Positions 8,178-16,572 of a stretch of 63,282 nucleotides of DNA are shown piece by piece. Both the position numbers and the translations under genes were made by a program. The notes beneath the pieces are model-generated. The model made no database searches, was not told the DNA's origin, and saw nothing but the letters and a program-made list of their open reading frames with translations. The first letter of the stretch is position 1. Each line of letters starts with the position of its first letter. Source of the DNA: an uncultured Prevotellaceae bacterium (GTDB taxonomy: Bacteria; Bacteroidota; Bacteroidia; Bacteroidales; Bacteroidaceae); NCBI GenBank assembly GCA_900320585.1, contig ONSV01000005.1:1-63282 (forward strand), written 5' to 3'.

Positions 8178-8220
8178 AAAAAACCCGCAAGCTACTGTTG
8201 CCAGTTTCCTGCGGGTTTCG
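8178..8220 (-). terminator. Terminator after tRNA-Lys
   Basis: 9-bp stem (8181-8189 with 8210-8218), reading on the minus strand into a run of T. It lies just downstream of tRNA-Lys. No gene is visible between here and the lipoprotein promoter. Confidence 0.75.
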
Positions 8221-8224
8221 TTGG

Positions 8225-8297
8225 TGATCCGCTTGGGGCTCGAACCCAAGACCCCAACATTAAAAGTGTTGTGCTCTACCAACTGAGCTAGCGGATC
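8225..8297 (-). tRNA. tRNA-Lys (TTT)
   Basis: Minus-strand cloverleaf: acceptor arms 8291-8297 and 8226-8232 (GATCCGC/GCGGATC), D-loop with TTGGTAGAGC, anticodon TTT in CTTTTAA, T-loop GGTTCGAGC, discriminator A. CC follows, CCA is not encoded. Confidence 0.95.
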
Positions 8298-8322
8298 TCC
8301 GTCATTGCTTGAAAAGCGAGTG

Positions 8323-8354
8323 CAAAGGTAGTGGTTTTTTCAGTAACTGCCAAA
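8323..8354 (-). promoter_or_regulatory. Promoter of tRNA-Lys
   Basis: Minus-strand TTTG (8351-8354), 20-nt spacer, TACCTTTG (8323-8330), about 25 nt before the tRNA. Confidence 0.7.
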
Positions 8355-8408
8355 TTTATTGCTCACTTTTTTGTTTTGTGCGCCCAAAAAGGACGAAAAG
8401 AGTGGTTC

Positions 8409-9590
8409 TCAGGGAGTAGCAGAGGTTTCGGACGTCACGTTTTCGGTGGTTGCAGGGGTTTCGTCGGTAGGCGGGTTCCCGATAGGCGTGGGCGTCATTG
8501 AGTCGCCCAACGGCACGTCGGGCACCTCATCCTTGGTGACGTATCGTTGGTAATAGGCGATAAGCAAGGTGGTGAGCGGCAGCGCTATGATAAGACCGAT
8601 AAATCCGAGGAGAGTGCCCCACACCGACAGCGAGAGCAGGAGAATGGCAGGGTTGAGTCCCATTGCCGTCCCCATGATCTTTGGTGTGGTGACCATGTCG
8701 GTGATGACCTGCACGACAACGAAGACGAGCACGGCCAGTCCGAAGATGATCCAGAAATTCTGCCCCGTGTCGGCCGCCTTGAGCAATGCGAGGAAAGCCG
8801 TAGGAATGAGCGCGAAGGTATGGAGGTAGGGCACGAGGTCCATGATGCCGATGAGGATGCCCAGGCCGATGGCCATGGGGAAGTCGATGATGGTGAACCC
8901 GATGCAGAACATGATACCCATGCAGAGCGCCACCAGTCCCTGTCCACGGATGTAGTTGTTGAGCTCGCGCTCCACATCGCCCATCAATGAGATCCAGAAA
9001 GGCCTCGACTTTTTGGGGAATATTCTCACCCAGTTGTTGGTGAGGTATTCATAGTCGAGCAGGATAAAGAACATATATAGCAATGTGATGCACGATGCCA
9101 CGATGCTGATGATGATGTTGGCTGTCCGTCCGACGAAGGAGAACACCCCCGGCATGGTGGTCTTCATGGTCTCGATGAAGTCGCGGCTCCTGAAGAACTC
9201 CATCACGCGGTCGCGGTTCTGGTTGAGCCATTCGTGTATCATGGCCGAGAAGTCGCCCTTTTCCGACTGCTGGTTGAGGTATTTCATCAGCACATCGCCT
9301 AAGCGCTCGAACTGCCCTATCATCGGTGGTATGATGAAATAGAACACCCCGGCAAGCACTATGCCCACGACGAGCATGGTGACGACGATGGCCAGGGGCC
9401 GTGAGGGCACATGCAGGCGATACTGCACGAACTTCACCATGGGATAGAGCAGATAGGCCAGGAGCCACCCCACAAAGAAAGGCAGCAACACGCTGCCAAG
9501 CAGATTGATGAGATAGATGATGGCTATCACGGTTGCGGCCATCAGGACCCATCGTGCCATCCTGTCGAATGTAATTTTCCCCTCAAGCAT
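8409..9590 (-). CDS. AI-2E family transporter (PerM/TqsA-like membrane protein)
   Basis: 393 residues with about eight hydrophobic helices: two N-terminal, one followed by a soluble helical domain (about 90-155), then a C-terminal bundle with the family pattern of GLGILIGIMDLVPYLHTF and GLNPAILLLSLSVWGTLLG. Members include autoinducer-2 exporters and Na+/H+ antiporters, so the substrate cannot be assigned. The last ~45 residues are a Pro/Thr-rich tail. It is 15 nt downstream of tdk on the same strand. Confidence 0.92.
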   Translation of the reverse strand: MLEGKITFDRMARWVLMAATVIAIIYLINLLGSVLLPFFVGWLLAYLLYPMVKFVQYRLHVPSRPLAIVVTMLVVGIVLAGVFYFIIPPMIGQFERLGDVLMKYLNQQSEKGDFSAMIHEWLNQNRDRVMEFFRSRDFIETMKTTMPGVFSFVGRTANIIISIVASCITLLYMFFILLDYEYLTNNWVRIFPKKSRPFWISLMGDVERELNNYIRGQGLVALCMGIMFCIGFTIIDFPMAIGLGILIGIMDLVPYLHTFALIPTAFLALLKAADTGQNFWIIFGLAVLVFVVVQVITDMVTTPKIMGTAMGLNPAILLLSLSVWGTLLGFIGLIIALPLTTLLIAYYQRYVTKDEVPDVPLGDSMTPTPIGNPPTDETPATTENVTSETSATP

Positions 9591-9605
9591 ATTCTATTTT
9601 CTATT

Positions 9606-10190
9606 TCAGGACAATTTCTCACCGAGCGCCTTGCGGTAGCATTCCCGGCATAGCGGCTCATACTGGGCTTTCTCTCCCAGGAGCACCCGTTTCTCCTCGT
9701 TGACCAGACGGTGGCTGACATAGGCCAGGGCACCGCATCTCACGCAGATGGCATGCACCTTCGTCACCTCGTCGGCGATGGCACAGAGCGCGGGCATGGG
9801 CCCGAAAGGCTTACCCTGGAAGTCCATGTCGAGTCCGGCGATGATTACCCTCACCCCTCTGTTGGCCAGCTGGTTGCACACGTCGACCAATCCATCGTCA
9901 AGGAACTGCGCCTCGTCGATGCCCACCACATCGATATCCGACGACAGCAACAGGATGGTACCTGACGTGTCGACAGGCGTGCTGACGATGGAGTTGCGGT
10001 CGTGGCTCACCACCTCCTCGTCGGAATAACGGGTATCGATGGCGGGTTTGAATATTTCCACCCGCTGTTTGGCGAACACCGCTCTTTTGATCCGCCGGAT
10101 GAGTTCCTCGGTCTTGCCCGAGAACATCGATCCGCACACCACTTCTATTCTTCCGGGCCGGTGCAGTTCCCCTGTTAAATTGTTAGTCAT
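9606..10190 (-). CDS. tdk: Thymidine kinase (type II)
   Basis: 194 residues. P-loop [11 protein letters not shown] near the N-terminus, DEAQF (Walker B/catalytic glutamate region), and four zinc-binding cysteines in CVRCG and CRECYR. It phosphorylates thymidine to dTMP in salvage. I chose the start MTNNLTGE, 14 codons inside the longest frame, because it agrees with family length and lies 8 nt after a -7 box. Divergent from rsmI and probably co-transcribed with the downstream transporter gene. Confidence 0.95.
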   Translation of the reverse strand: MTNNLTGELHRPGRIEVVCGSMFSGKTEELIRRIKRAVFAKQRVEIFKPAIDTRYSDEEVVSHDRNSIVSTPVDTSGTILLLSSDIDVVGIDEAQFLDDGLVDVCNQLANRGVRVIIAGLDMDFQGKPFGPMPALCAIADEVTKVHAICVRCGALAYVSHRLVNEEKRVLLGEKAQYEPLCRECYRKALGEKLS

Positions 10191-10198
10191 GATGATTG

Positions 10199-10206
10199 CA
10201 AAATTA
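10199..10206 (-). promoter_or_regulatory. -7 element of the tdk promoter, near-leaderless
   Basis: Minus-strand TAATTTTG ends 8 nt before the tdk ATG. A TTTG candidate sits at 10230-10233, a slightly long 23-nt spacer. Confidence 0.5.
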
Positions 10207-10275
10207 CAAAGATTCATCGAACTATCCAACAAACGAGTGCAAAATGTTACTAAAATGTAAAATTGGCGGATTTAT

Positions 10276-10306
10276 TTTGCTGTTTCTTCGAATTGGTGTA
10301 TATTTG
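10276..10306 (+). promoter_or_regulatory. rsmI promoter, near-leaderless
   Basis: TTTG (10276-10279), 19-nt spacer, TATATTTG (10299-10306). The rsmI ATG follows 8 nt after the -7 box. Confidence 0.6.
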
Positions 10307-10314
10307 CGCCAATT

Positions 10315-11046
10315 ATGGGCATACTGTATATTGTTCCCACCCCTGTGGGCAACCTGGAGGACATCACTCTCAGGGCCCTGAGAGTGCTGAAGGAGTCGGA
10401 CTTGGTCTTGGCCGAGGACACCCGCACCACGGGTCTTCTTCTGAAGCACTACGACATCCACAACCAGCTGGTCTCACACCACAAGTTCAATGAGCACGGC
10501 ACCAGTGCCGGCATTGTGGAGCGGCTGAGGTCGGGGCAGACCATCGCCTTGGTGAGCGATGCCGGCACTCCCGGTATCAGCGACCCCGGATTTTTCCTTG
10601 TGAGAGAGGCGGTGAACGCGGGGATAGAGGTGCAGTGCCTTCCCGGTGCCACGGCTTTCGTCCCGGCGCTGGTGAATTCGGGCCTCCCCGACGACCGTTT
10701 CTGCTTCGAGGGGTTCCTCCCCCAGAAGAAAGGCCGCCAGACCCGGCTGGCCTCTTTGGCCGACGAGCAGCGCACGATGGTGTTCTACGAGTCGCCCTAC
10801 CGGTTGGTAAAGACCTTGGAGCAGCTGGGCGAGGTGATGGGCACCGACCGCCGCGCTTGTGTGGCTCGCGAGATCAGCAAGATACATGAGGAGTGTGTCC
10901 GTGGAACTCTTTCCGAGCTGGCAGCCCATTTCACCGCCACCCCACCCCGCGGCGAGATTGTGATTGTGGTGGCGGGCCAGGAAGAGAAGCCTCGTAAGGA
11001 AGAGAAATCACAGAAAAGACAACGTAATCAACTAAACGAAGAATAA
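10315..11046 (+). CDS. rsmI: 16S rRNA (cytidine-1402-2'-O)-methyltransferase
   Basis: 243 residues with the tetrapyrrole-methylase-type SAM fold: N-terminal PTPVGNLEDITLRA, AEDTRTTGLLLKHY and VSDAGTPGISDPG are RsmI signatures. It methylates C1402 of 16S rRNA. The last ~20 residues are a Lys/Glu/Arg tail. It is followed after 4 nt by a lipoprotein gene and probably co-transcribed with it. Confidence 0.96.
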   Translation: MGILYIVPTPVGNLEDITLRALRVLKESDLVLAEDTRTTGLLLKHYDIHNQLVSHHKFNEHGTSAGIVERLRSGQTIALVSDAGTPGISDPGFFLVREAVNAGIEVQCLPGATAFVPALVNSGLPDDRFCFEGFLPQKKGRQTRLASLADEQRTMVFYESPYRLVKTLEQLGEVMGTDRRACVAREISKIHEECVRGTLSELAAHFTATPPRGEIVIVVAGQEEKPRKEEKSQKRQRNQLNEE

Positions 11047-11050
11047 TAAG

Positions 11051-11920
11051 ATGAAGAAATTTTTTTATTTCGCCATTTGCGCGCTGATGGTCATCGGTTG
11101 CCAGGAAGAGAAGAAAGAGCCTGTGGCTGCTGTTATCGACCAGAGTGATACGATCGACTCACTTCAGCAAGTGATTGAAGGACGCGACAATGAGATTAAC
11201 GAGTTCATGTCGACGTTGAACCAGATTCAGGAAGGTTTCCGCCTGATTACTGAGGCAGAGGGCCGTGTGACCTTGGCCAAGAACGGCGAGGGCAGCGACA
11301 AGGCCGTCAAGATCAAGTCGGACATTGAGTTCATCCAGAACAAGATGAAGACCAACCGCGAGATGATTGAGAAATTGCGCACCCAGCTCAATGAGAGCAC
11401 CATCAAGGGCAACGAGTTGAAGGAGACGCTGGAGAATACCATCGTGAGTTTCCAGAAGCAGATTGCAGAGAAAGACCGTCAGCTTGCCGACATGCAGTCG
11501 GCTCTTGAGGCCAAGGATGCTCATATCACCCAGTTGGACCAGAGGATTGACAACCTGCACAACGATGTCACCGACCTCCAGACCGAGAGTTCCCAGAAGT
11601 CGAAGACCATCAGTGAGCAAGACAAGCAGCTCAACACTGCCTACTATGTGTTTGGCACGAAGAGCGAGTTGAAGGAGCAGCGCATCCTAGAGAAGAACGA
11701 GGTGCTGCGCAAGGATTTCAACAAGAACTACTTCACCAAGATCGACATTCGCAACGAGCGTTCCATCCCTCTCTATTCGAAGTCGGTGAAGGTGCTCACC
11801 AACCACCCGGCCAACTCCTACCGTCTGGAAGCCGATGCCAAGAAGCTCTACACGCTCCGCATCACCGACCCCACGACATTCTGGAGCACCAGCAAATACT
11901 TGGTGATTCAGGTGAAATAA
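11051..11920 (+). CDS. Coiled-coil lipoprotein of unknown function
   Basis: 289 residues; lipobox VIGC (Cys17), then a long heptad-rich coiled coil (about 35-200) including ESTIKGNELKETLEN and QLDQRIDNLHNDV, and a C-terminal globular part (FNKNYFTKIDIRNERSIPLY through DPTTFWSTSKYLVI). Coiled-coil lipoproteins of this type are common in Bacteroidales, but no function is recognised. Followed by a strong terminator. Confidence 0.88.
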   Translation: MKKFFYFAICALMVIGCQEEKKEPVAAVIDQSDTIDSLQQVIEGRDNEINEFMSTLNQIQEGFRLITEAEGRVTLAKNGEGSDKAVKIKSDIEFIQNKMKTNREMIEKLRTQLNESTIKGNELKETLENTIVSFQKQIAEKDRQLADMQSALEAKDAHITQLDQRIDNLHNDVTDLQTESSQKSKTISEQDKQLNTAYYVFGTKSELKEQRILEKNEVLRKDFNKNYFTKIDIRNERSIPLYSKSVKVLTNHPANSYRLEADAKKLYTLRITDPTTFWSTSKYLVIQVK

Positions 11921-11984
11921 TCCTGAGTATGGGAGTCACGGCTACTCCCACCAACCAGGGTGCCTGAGCCAACCCATATATCAA

Positions 11985-12026
11985 AATCTCCCCTTCCAGT
12001 TTCGATTGGAAGGGGAGATTTGTTTT
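11985..12026 (+). terminator. Terminator after the coiled-coil lipoprotein
   Basis: Perfect 14-bp stem (11985-11998 with 12007-12020) and T-rich tail TGTTTT. Confidence 0.85.
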
Positions 12027-12114
12027 GGGACTGAATTGATGGCGGAGGTGGCAAAGGCCAAAAACACCTTTCGAATCTTTCCTGCAATTGCATTGTTATT
12101 CCATTGTTTTTTGC

Positions 12115-12122
12115 TATCTTTG
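12115..12122 (+). promoter_or_regulatory. -7 element for the flavodoxin-like gene
   Basis: TATCTTTG followed by GC, about 50 nt before the ATG; the upstream TTG-containing region is only a weak -33. Confidence 0.5.
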
Positions 12123-12171
12123 CACTTAAGCGTAAAAGATCTCCTCACCACGAAACCGACTTATACCAAAG

Positions 12172-12789
12172 ATGAAAGTATTGCTAATCAACGGAAGCCC
12201 TAAAGCAAACGGCAACACATTCCTCGCGCTCAGCGAGGTGGCCAAGGCGCTGAACGAAGAAGAAATCCAGACCGAAATCATCAGCATTGGCAAGGGTGCC
12301 ATACAGGGATGCATCGCCTGCGGCATGTGCGGGCGTATAGGCAAATGCACGTTCAACGACGACCTCTACTACAAGATTTGGAGGACTGTCAAGGACGGCA
12401 TCGACGGCCTGGTCATTGGGTCGCCTGTCTATTACGGCGGACCCAACGGCTCGCTGTGTGCCCTGCTCGACCGGGTGTTCTACTCAATGGGAATGTTGCT
12501 GCGATACAAGCCGGGAGCTTGCGTCGTCACCTGCCGTCGGGGTGGTGCTTCGGCGGCCTTCGACCGGCTCAACAAATATTTCACCATCATGAACATGCCG
12601 GTGGTCAGCTCTCAGTATTGGAACATCGCCTACGGCCATACTCCGGGCCAAGTGGTCAAGGACGAGGAGGGCATGCAGACCATGCGTACGCTCGGGCACA
12701 ACATGGCATGGATCATCAAGAAACTGAACGTGACCGAGGAAGGGCATCCCCAGCAGGAACAGCCCGTTTGGACCAATTTCATCAAATAA
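12172..12789 (+). CDS. Flavodoxin-like NAD(P)H-dependent FMN oxidoreductase
   Basis: 205 residues. The N-terminal INGSPKANGNT loop binds FMN phosphate; the CIACGMCGRIGKC segment (about 44-56) is the Cys-rich insertion of iron-sulfur-flavoprotein-like NADPH-dependent FMN reductases; GSPVYYGGPNG is the second flavin loop. With four close cysteines it may hold a cluster or act as a thiol redox protein. Substrate unknown. It has its own promoter and is followed within 5 nt of its stop by an octamer repeat array. Confidence 0.9.
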   Translation: MKVLLINGSPKANGNTFLALSEVAKALNEEEIQTEIISIGKGAIQGCIACGMCGRIGKCTFNDDLYYKIWRTVKDGIDGLVIGSPVYYGGPNGSLCALLDRVFYSMGMLLRYKPGACVVTCRRGGASAAFDRLNKYFTIMNMPVVSSQYWNIAYGHTPGQVVKDEEGMQTMRTLGHNMAWIIKKLNVTEEGHPQQEQPVWTNFIK

Positions 12790-12793
12790 CTTT

Positions 12794-12860
12794 CAGAAGT
12801 TCAGGAGTTCAGAAGTTCAGGAGTTCAGAAGCTATAGGAGTTCAGGAATTCAGACATTAC
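12794..12860 (+). repeat. Octamer (CAGRAGTT) tandem array, copy 1
   Basis: About eight imperfect copies of CAGAAGTT/CAGGAGTT in tandem, one with an irregular GCTATA insertion, ending CAGACATTAC. Related arrays occur after two other genes in this window. It begins 4 nt after the flavodoxin stop codon. Confidence 0.8.
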
Positions 12861-12905
12861 CACAGCAAACAGTCCTTGAGTCTGACGAGGTGAAATCGGA
12901 CCTTT

Positions 12906-12938
12906 GTCTGAACTCCGGCGACTCCTGAACTCCTAAAC
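12906..12938 (-). repeat. Inverted octamer repeats facing copy 1
   Basis: On the minus strand the motif AGGAGTTCAGGAGT recurs with AGTTCAGAC, so this block is complementary to part of the array 45-110 nt upstream and could pair with it in RNA or single-stranded DNA. The rest of 12861-13112 is AT-rich and shows no gene. Confidence 0.65.
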
Positions 12939-13120
12939 TACAAGAAACAGCATGGCTTTTCACCTTTCATTCTGAATAATTATGCAAACGAAAGGTGGTG
13001 AGGAGATGCTTTCCATTTATCATAAAACCATGTATGGAAAAGCGAAATGTTAAAAAATGACATGCAATTATTACATTGCTTTGCGATTCATTGGATTATT
13101 TTCACTTTTTTATAATTTTG

Positions 13121-13152
13121 TTTGTGGTTTGAAATAAAAATGGTTAATTTTG
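13121..13152 (+). promoter_or_regulatory. Promoter of the SusC-like operon
   Basis: TTTG (13121-13124), 20-nt spacer, TAATTTTG (13145-13152). A second TAATTTTG at 13113-13120 may be an alternative -7 box. The leader before the ATG is about 50 nt. Confidence 0.65.
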
Positions 13153-13206
13153 CAAACTGCATACATGTGTAATAACCGAAAATAAACAACAATATATAAC
13201 GCATTT

Positions 13207-16200
13207 ATGAGAAAAAGACTAAGCTTGATTTTGGCCTGCCTCTTCATGTCGTATGGACTGGCAGTGGCTCAGCACACCGTCACGGGAACCGTGGTATCGG
13301 CCGAAGACGGTGAGCCTATCATCGGCGCTACGGTGAAGGTGAAAGGCACCAATAATGGCGTAGTGACCGACATCAATGGTAAGTACAGTCTGAGCGTCAG
13401 CTCAGCCAAGCCTACCCTCGAGATCACCTACATTGGCATGAGAACCATGACCGTGAAAGGTGGTCAGAACGTGGTGGTGAAGCTGACATCTGACGCCAAC
13501 CTCATCGACGAGGTGGTTGTGACCGGTATGCAGCAGATGGACAAGCGATTGTTCACCGGTGCCACGACGAAGATCGACGCCGACAAGGCCAAGCTCGACG
13601 GTGTGGCCGACGTGACCCGCTCGCTTGAGGGCCGCGTGTCGGGTGTGACGGTGCAGAACGTGTCGGGAACCTTCGGTACGGCACCGAAGATCCGCGTACG
13701 TGGTGCCACCTCCATCTATGGTAGCAGTTCGCCGCTGTGGGTGGTAGACGGTGTGATCATGGAAGACGCCGTGAACGTGTCGGCCGACGACCTTTCCTCG
13801 GGTGATGCCGCCACGCTGATTTCCAATGCCATAGCAGGCTTGAACGCCGACGACATCGAGAGTTTCCAAGTGCTGAAAGACGGTAGTGCCACCTCTATCT
13901 ACGGTGCGCGCGCCATGGCCGGTGTGGTGGTCATCACCACGAAGAAGGGCCGTACGGGCAGCAGCTCCATCAACTATACCGGCGAGTTCACCTACCGCAT
14001 GAAGCCCAGCTACGCTGAGTACAACATCAGCAACTCTCAGGAGCAGATGGGTATCTACAAGGAGATGGAAGCCAAGGGCTGGCTGGAGTTCTCCGCACTG
14101 GCCAATGGCTCATCGTCGGGTCTTTACGGCCGCATGTACCACCTGATGGACCAGTATGATCCTGAGACCGGCTTTGGTCTGCCTTTCACCCAGGCTGCCA
14201 TGAACAAATACTTGCAGGAAGCTGAGTTCCGCAATACCGACTGGTTCGACCTGCTGTTCAACAACAACGTGATGATGAACCACTCGGTGAGCATCTCCAC
14301 CGGTACGGAAAAGGCCAACATGTATGCCTCGCTCTCCGCCCTTGTCGACCCAGGATGGTACAAGGACAGCAAGGTGCAGCGCTACACCGCCAACATGAAC
14401 GCCTCGTTCAACCTATCGAAGCAAGTGACCCTGACCATGCGCACCACCGGTTCATTCCGCGACCAGAAAGCCCCTGGTACGCTCAACCAAAGTACCGACG
14501 TGGTGAGTGGTGCCGTGAACCGCAACTTCGACATCAACCCCTTCAGTTTCTGTATGAACACCTCGCGTACCCTCGACCCCGAGGGCTCGTATACCCGTAA
14601 CTATGCCCCGTTCAACATCTTCGAGGAGTTGTCGAACAACTACATCGACGTGGATGTGATGGACCTGAAGTTCCAGGGCGAGCTGTCGTGGAAACCCGTT
14701 CTTGGACTGGAGCTGAAGGCATTGGGTGCCTACCGCATCAACCACTCCAACCGCGAGCACTTCGTGCTCAACCACTCCAACCAGGCCGAGGCCTACCGTG
14801 CCGGTGTTGACAACCCCAACATCATGAACAACAACACCTATCTGTATACCGACCGCGACGTGCCCAACTCGCTCCCCATCTCGGTGATGCCCGAGGGTGG
14901 TATCTACGTGTTGAACCGCAACAAGGTGAAGCAGCTCGACTTCCGTGCCACCGCCAATTATAATAAGGTATGGAACGACACCCACATTTTCAACGTGCTG
15001 GCAGGTATGGAGGCCAACCGTGCCGACTACAACGCCGCCGAGTTCACCGTGATGGGTGTGGACTACGAGATGAGCTCACTTGTGACGATGAACAAGGACC
15101 GCACGAAACAAGCCATTGAGGAAGGTACCGTATTCAACAGTTTCGGAGAGTCGTGGAACCGCCGCCTGGCCTATTTCGCCAACATGAACTACTCATACAA
15201 AGGTCGTTACGTGCTCAACCTCACCGGCCGCTACGATGGCTCCAACCAGCTGGGCAAGGCCCGCAAGTCGCGCTGGCTCCCCACCTGGAACGCCTCGGCA
15301 TCGTGGAACGCCCATGAGGAGGCCTGGTTCCAGAAATGGCAAGAGAAGACCAGCAATGCTTTCTCGCATGCCACCATCCGCCTGTCGTACTCGCTGAACG
15401 GTGAGCAGACCACCGCCTCGAACGCGCTGGCCATCTACCGTCCGGAAATCATCTGGCGCCCGTGGGGCGACCAGCAGGAGAGCGCCCTCTACCTGTCGAG
15501 TCTGGGCAACTCTGAGCTGACCTACGAGAAGAAGCACGAGTTCAACGTAGGTGTGGACCTTGGTTTCATTGGCAACCGCATCAACCTGGTGACCGACTTC
15601 TACTGGCGCGACAACTTCGACCTGATGGGATACGCGAACACCCAAGGTGCCGGTGGCGAGTTGAGGAAGTTTGCCAACGTGGCTTCGATGAAGTCGCATG
15701 GTATGGAGGCCACGCTGACCACCCAGAACATCCGCAACGACAATTTCCAGTGGACCACTGACCTTACCTTCGCCTACTGCAAGACCGAGATTACCGACCT
15801 GCTCTCGCAGACCCGTGTCATCGACCTGGTTCGCACGAATGGTTCCTACCGCAAGGGCTATCCCCACCGCTCACTGTTCTCCATCCCGTTCATGGGTCTG
15901 AACGATGAGGGTATCCCCACCATCATGAACGAGAACGGCGACGTGACCACTACCGCCATCAACTTCCAAGAGTATGAGAAGCTCGACTTCCTGAAATACG
16001 AGGGACCGACAGAGCCCACCACCACCGGTGGTATGAACAACATGATACGCTGGAAGAACTGGCGTCTGAACGTGTTTGTGACCTACTCTTTCGGCAACAA
16101 GATCCGCCTCGACCCGGTGTTCTCGGCAGGCTACTCCGACCAGAGTGCCATGCCTAAGGAGTTCAAGAACCGCTGGGTGATTCCTGGCGATGAGGCCAAG

Positions 16201-16530
16201 ACCAACATCCCCGCCATTGCCAGTGTGCGCCAGCGCTCCAACGACTATAGCCTTGGCTATGCCTACAACGCCTTCAACTACTCCACCGCCCGTGTGGCCG
16301 ACGGAGGCTTCATCCGCCTGAAGGACGTTTCGCTCACCTACGACTTCAGTCCCAGCCTGTTGCACAGGATAGGTCTGAGCACTGCCTCATTGAAACTTGA
16401 TGCCACCAACCTGGTGCTGCTCTATGCCGACGACAAGCTCAACGGCCAAGACCCCGAGTTCGTCAACGCCGGTGGTGTGGCCTCGCCACTCTCGAAGCAA
16501 TTCACGCTCACCGTGCGCCTTGGAATCTGA
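13207..16530 (+). CDS. SusC/RagA-family TonB-linked outer-membrane receptor
   Basis: 1107 residues: signal peptide ending AVAQ, a carboxypeptidase-regulatory-like domain (about 24-100, GTVVSAEDGEPIIGA), a short region with DEVVVTGMQQ, a plug domain (IRVRGATSIYGSSSP, FQVLKDGSATSIYG), then a beta-barrel ending in a strand with LTVRLGI. With the SusD partner it imports a bulky substrate across the outer membrane using TonB energy. RagAB relatives import peptides and SusCD relatives glycans; no glycan-degrading enzymes are nearby, so a peptide or metal ligand is more plausible, though inferred. First of five genes before a terminator at 22850. Confidence 0.95.
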   Translation: MRKRLSLILACLFMSYGLAVAQHTVTGTVVSAEDGEPIIGATVKVKGTNNGVVTDINGKYSLSVSSAKPTLEITYIGMRTMTVKGGQNVVVKLTSDANLIDEVVVTGMQQMDKRLFTGATTKIDADKAKLDGVADVTRSLEGRVSGVTVQNVSGTFGTAPKIRVRGATSIYGSSSPLWVVDGVIMEDAVNVSADDLSSGDAATLISNAIAGLNADDIESFQVLKDGSATSIYGARAMAGVVVITTKKGRTGSSSINYTGEFTYRMKPSYAEYNISNSQEQMGIYKEMEAKGWLEFSALANGSSSGLYGRMYHLMDQYDPETGFGLPFTQAAMNKYLQEAEFRNTDWFDLLFNNNVMMNHSVSISTGTEKANMYASLSALVDPGWYKDSKVQRYTANMNASFNLSKQVTLTMRTTGSFRDQKAPGTLNQSTDVVSGAVNRNFDINPFSFCMNTSRTLDPEGSYTRNYAPFNIFEELSNNYIDVDVMDLKFQGELSWKPVLGLELKALGAYRINHSNREHFVLNHSNQAEAYRAGVDNPNIMNNNTYLYTDRDVPNSLPISVMPEGGIYVLNRNKVKQLDFRATANYNKVWNDTHIFNVLAGMEANRADYNAAEFTVMGVDYEMSSLVTMNKDRTKQAIEEGTVFNSFGESWNRRLAYFANMNYSYKGRYVLNLTGRYDGSNQLGKARKSRWLPTWNASASWNAHEEAWFQKWQEKTSNAFSHATIRLSYSLNGEQTTASNALAIYRPEIIWRPWGDQQESALYLSSLGNSELTYEKKHEFNVGVDLGFIGNRINLVTDFYWRDNFDLMGYANTQGAGGELRKFANVASMKSHGMEATLTTQNIRNDNFQWTTDLTFAYCKTEITDLLSQTRVIDLVRTNGSYRKGYPHRSLFSIPFMGLNDEGIPTIMNENGDVTTTAINFQEYEKLDFLKYEGPTEPTTTGGMNNMIRWKNWRLNVFVTYSFGNKIRLDPVFSAGYSDQSAMPKEFKNRWVIPGDEAKTNIPAIASVRQRSNDYSLGYAYNAFNYSTARVADGGFIRLKDVSLTYDFSPSLLHRIGLSTASLKLDATNLVLLYADDKLNGQDPEFVNAGGVASPLSKQFTLTVRLGI

Positions 16531-16572
16531 CATCATCCCCAACATCTATTTCATCAAAAAGCAAGAAAAGAT

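Noticed and set aside
12790-13206. Small gene between the flavodoxin and SusC genes
   Set aside because: Only short frames, and the DNA is explained by the octamer arrays and the promoter.
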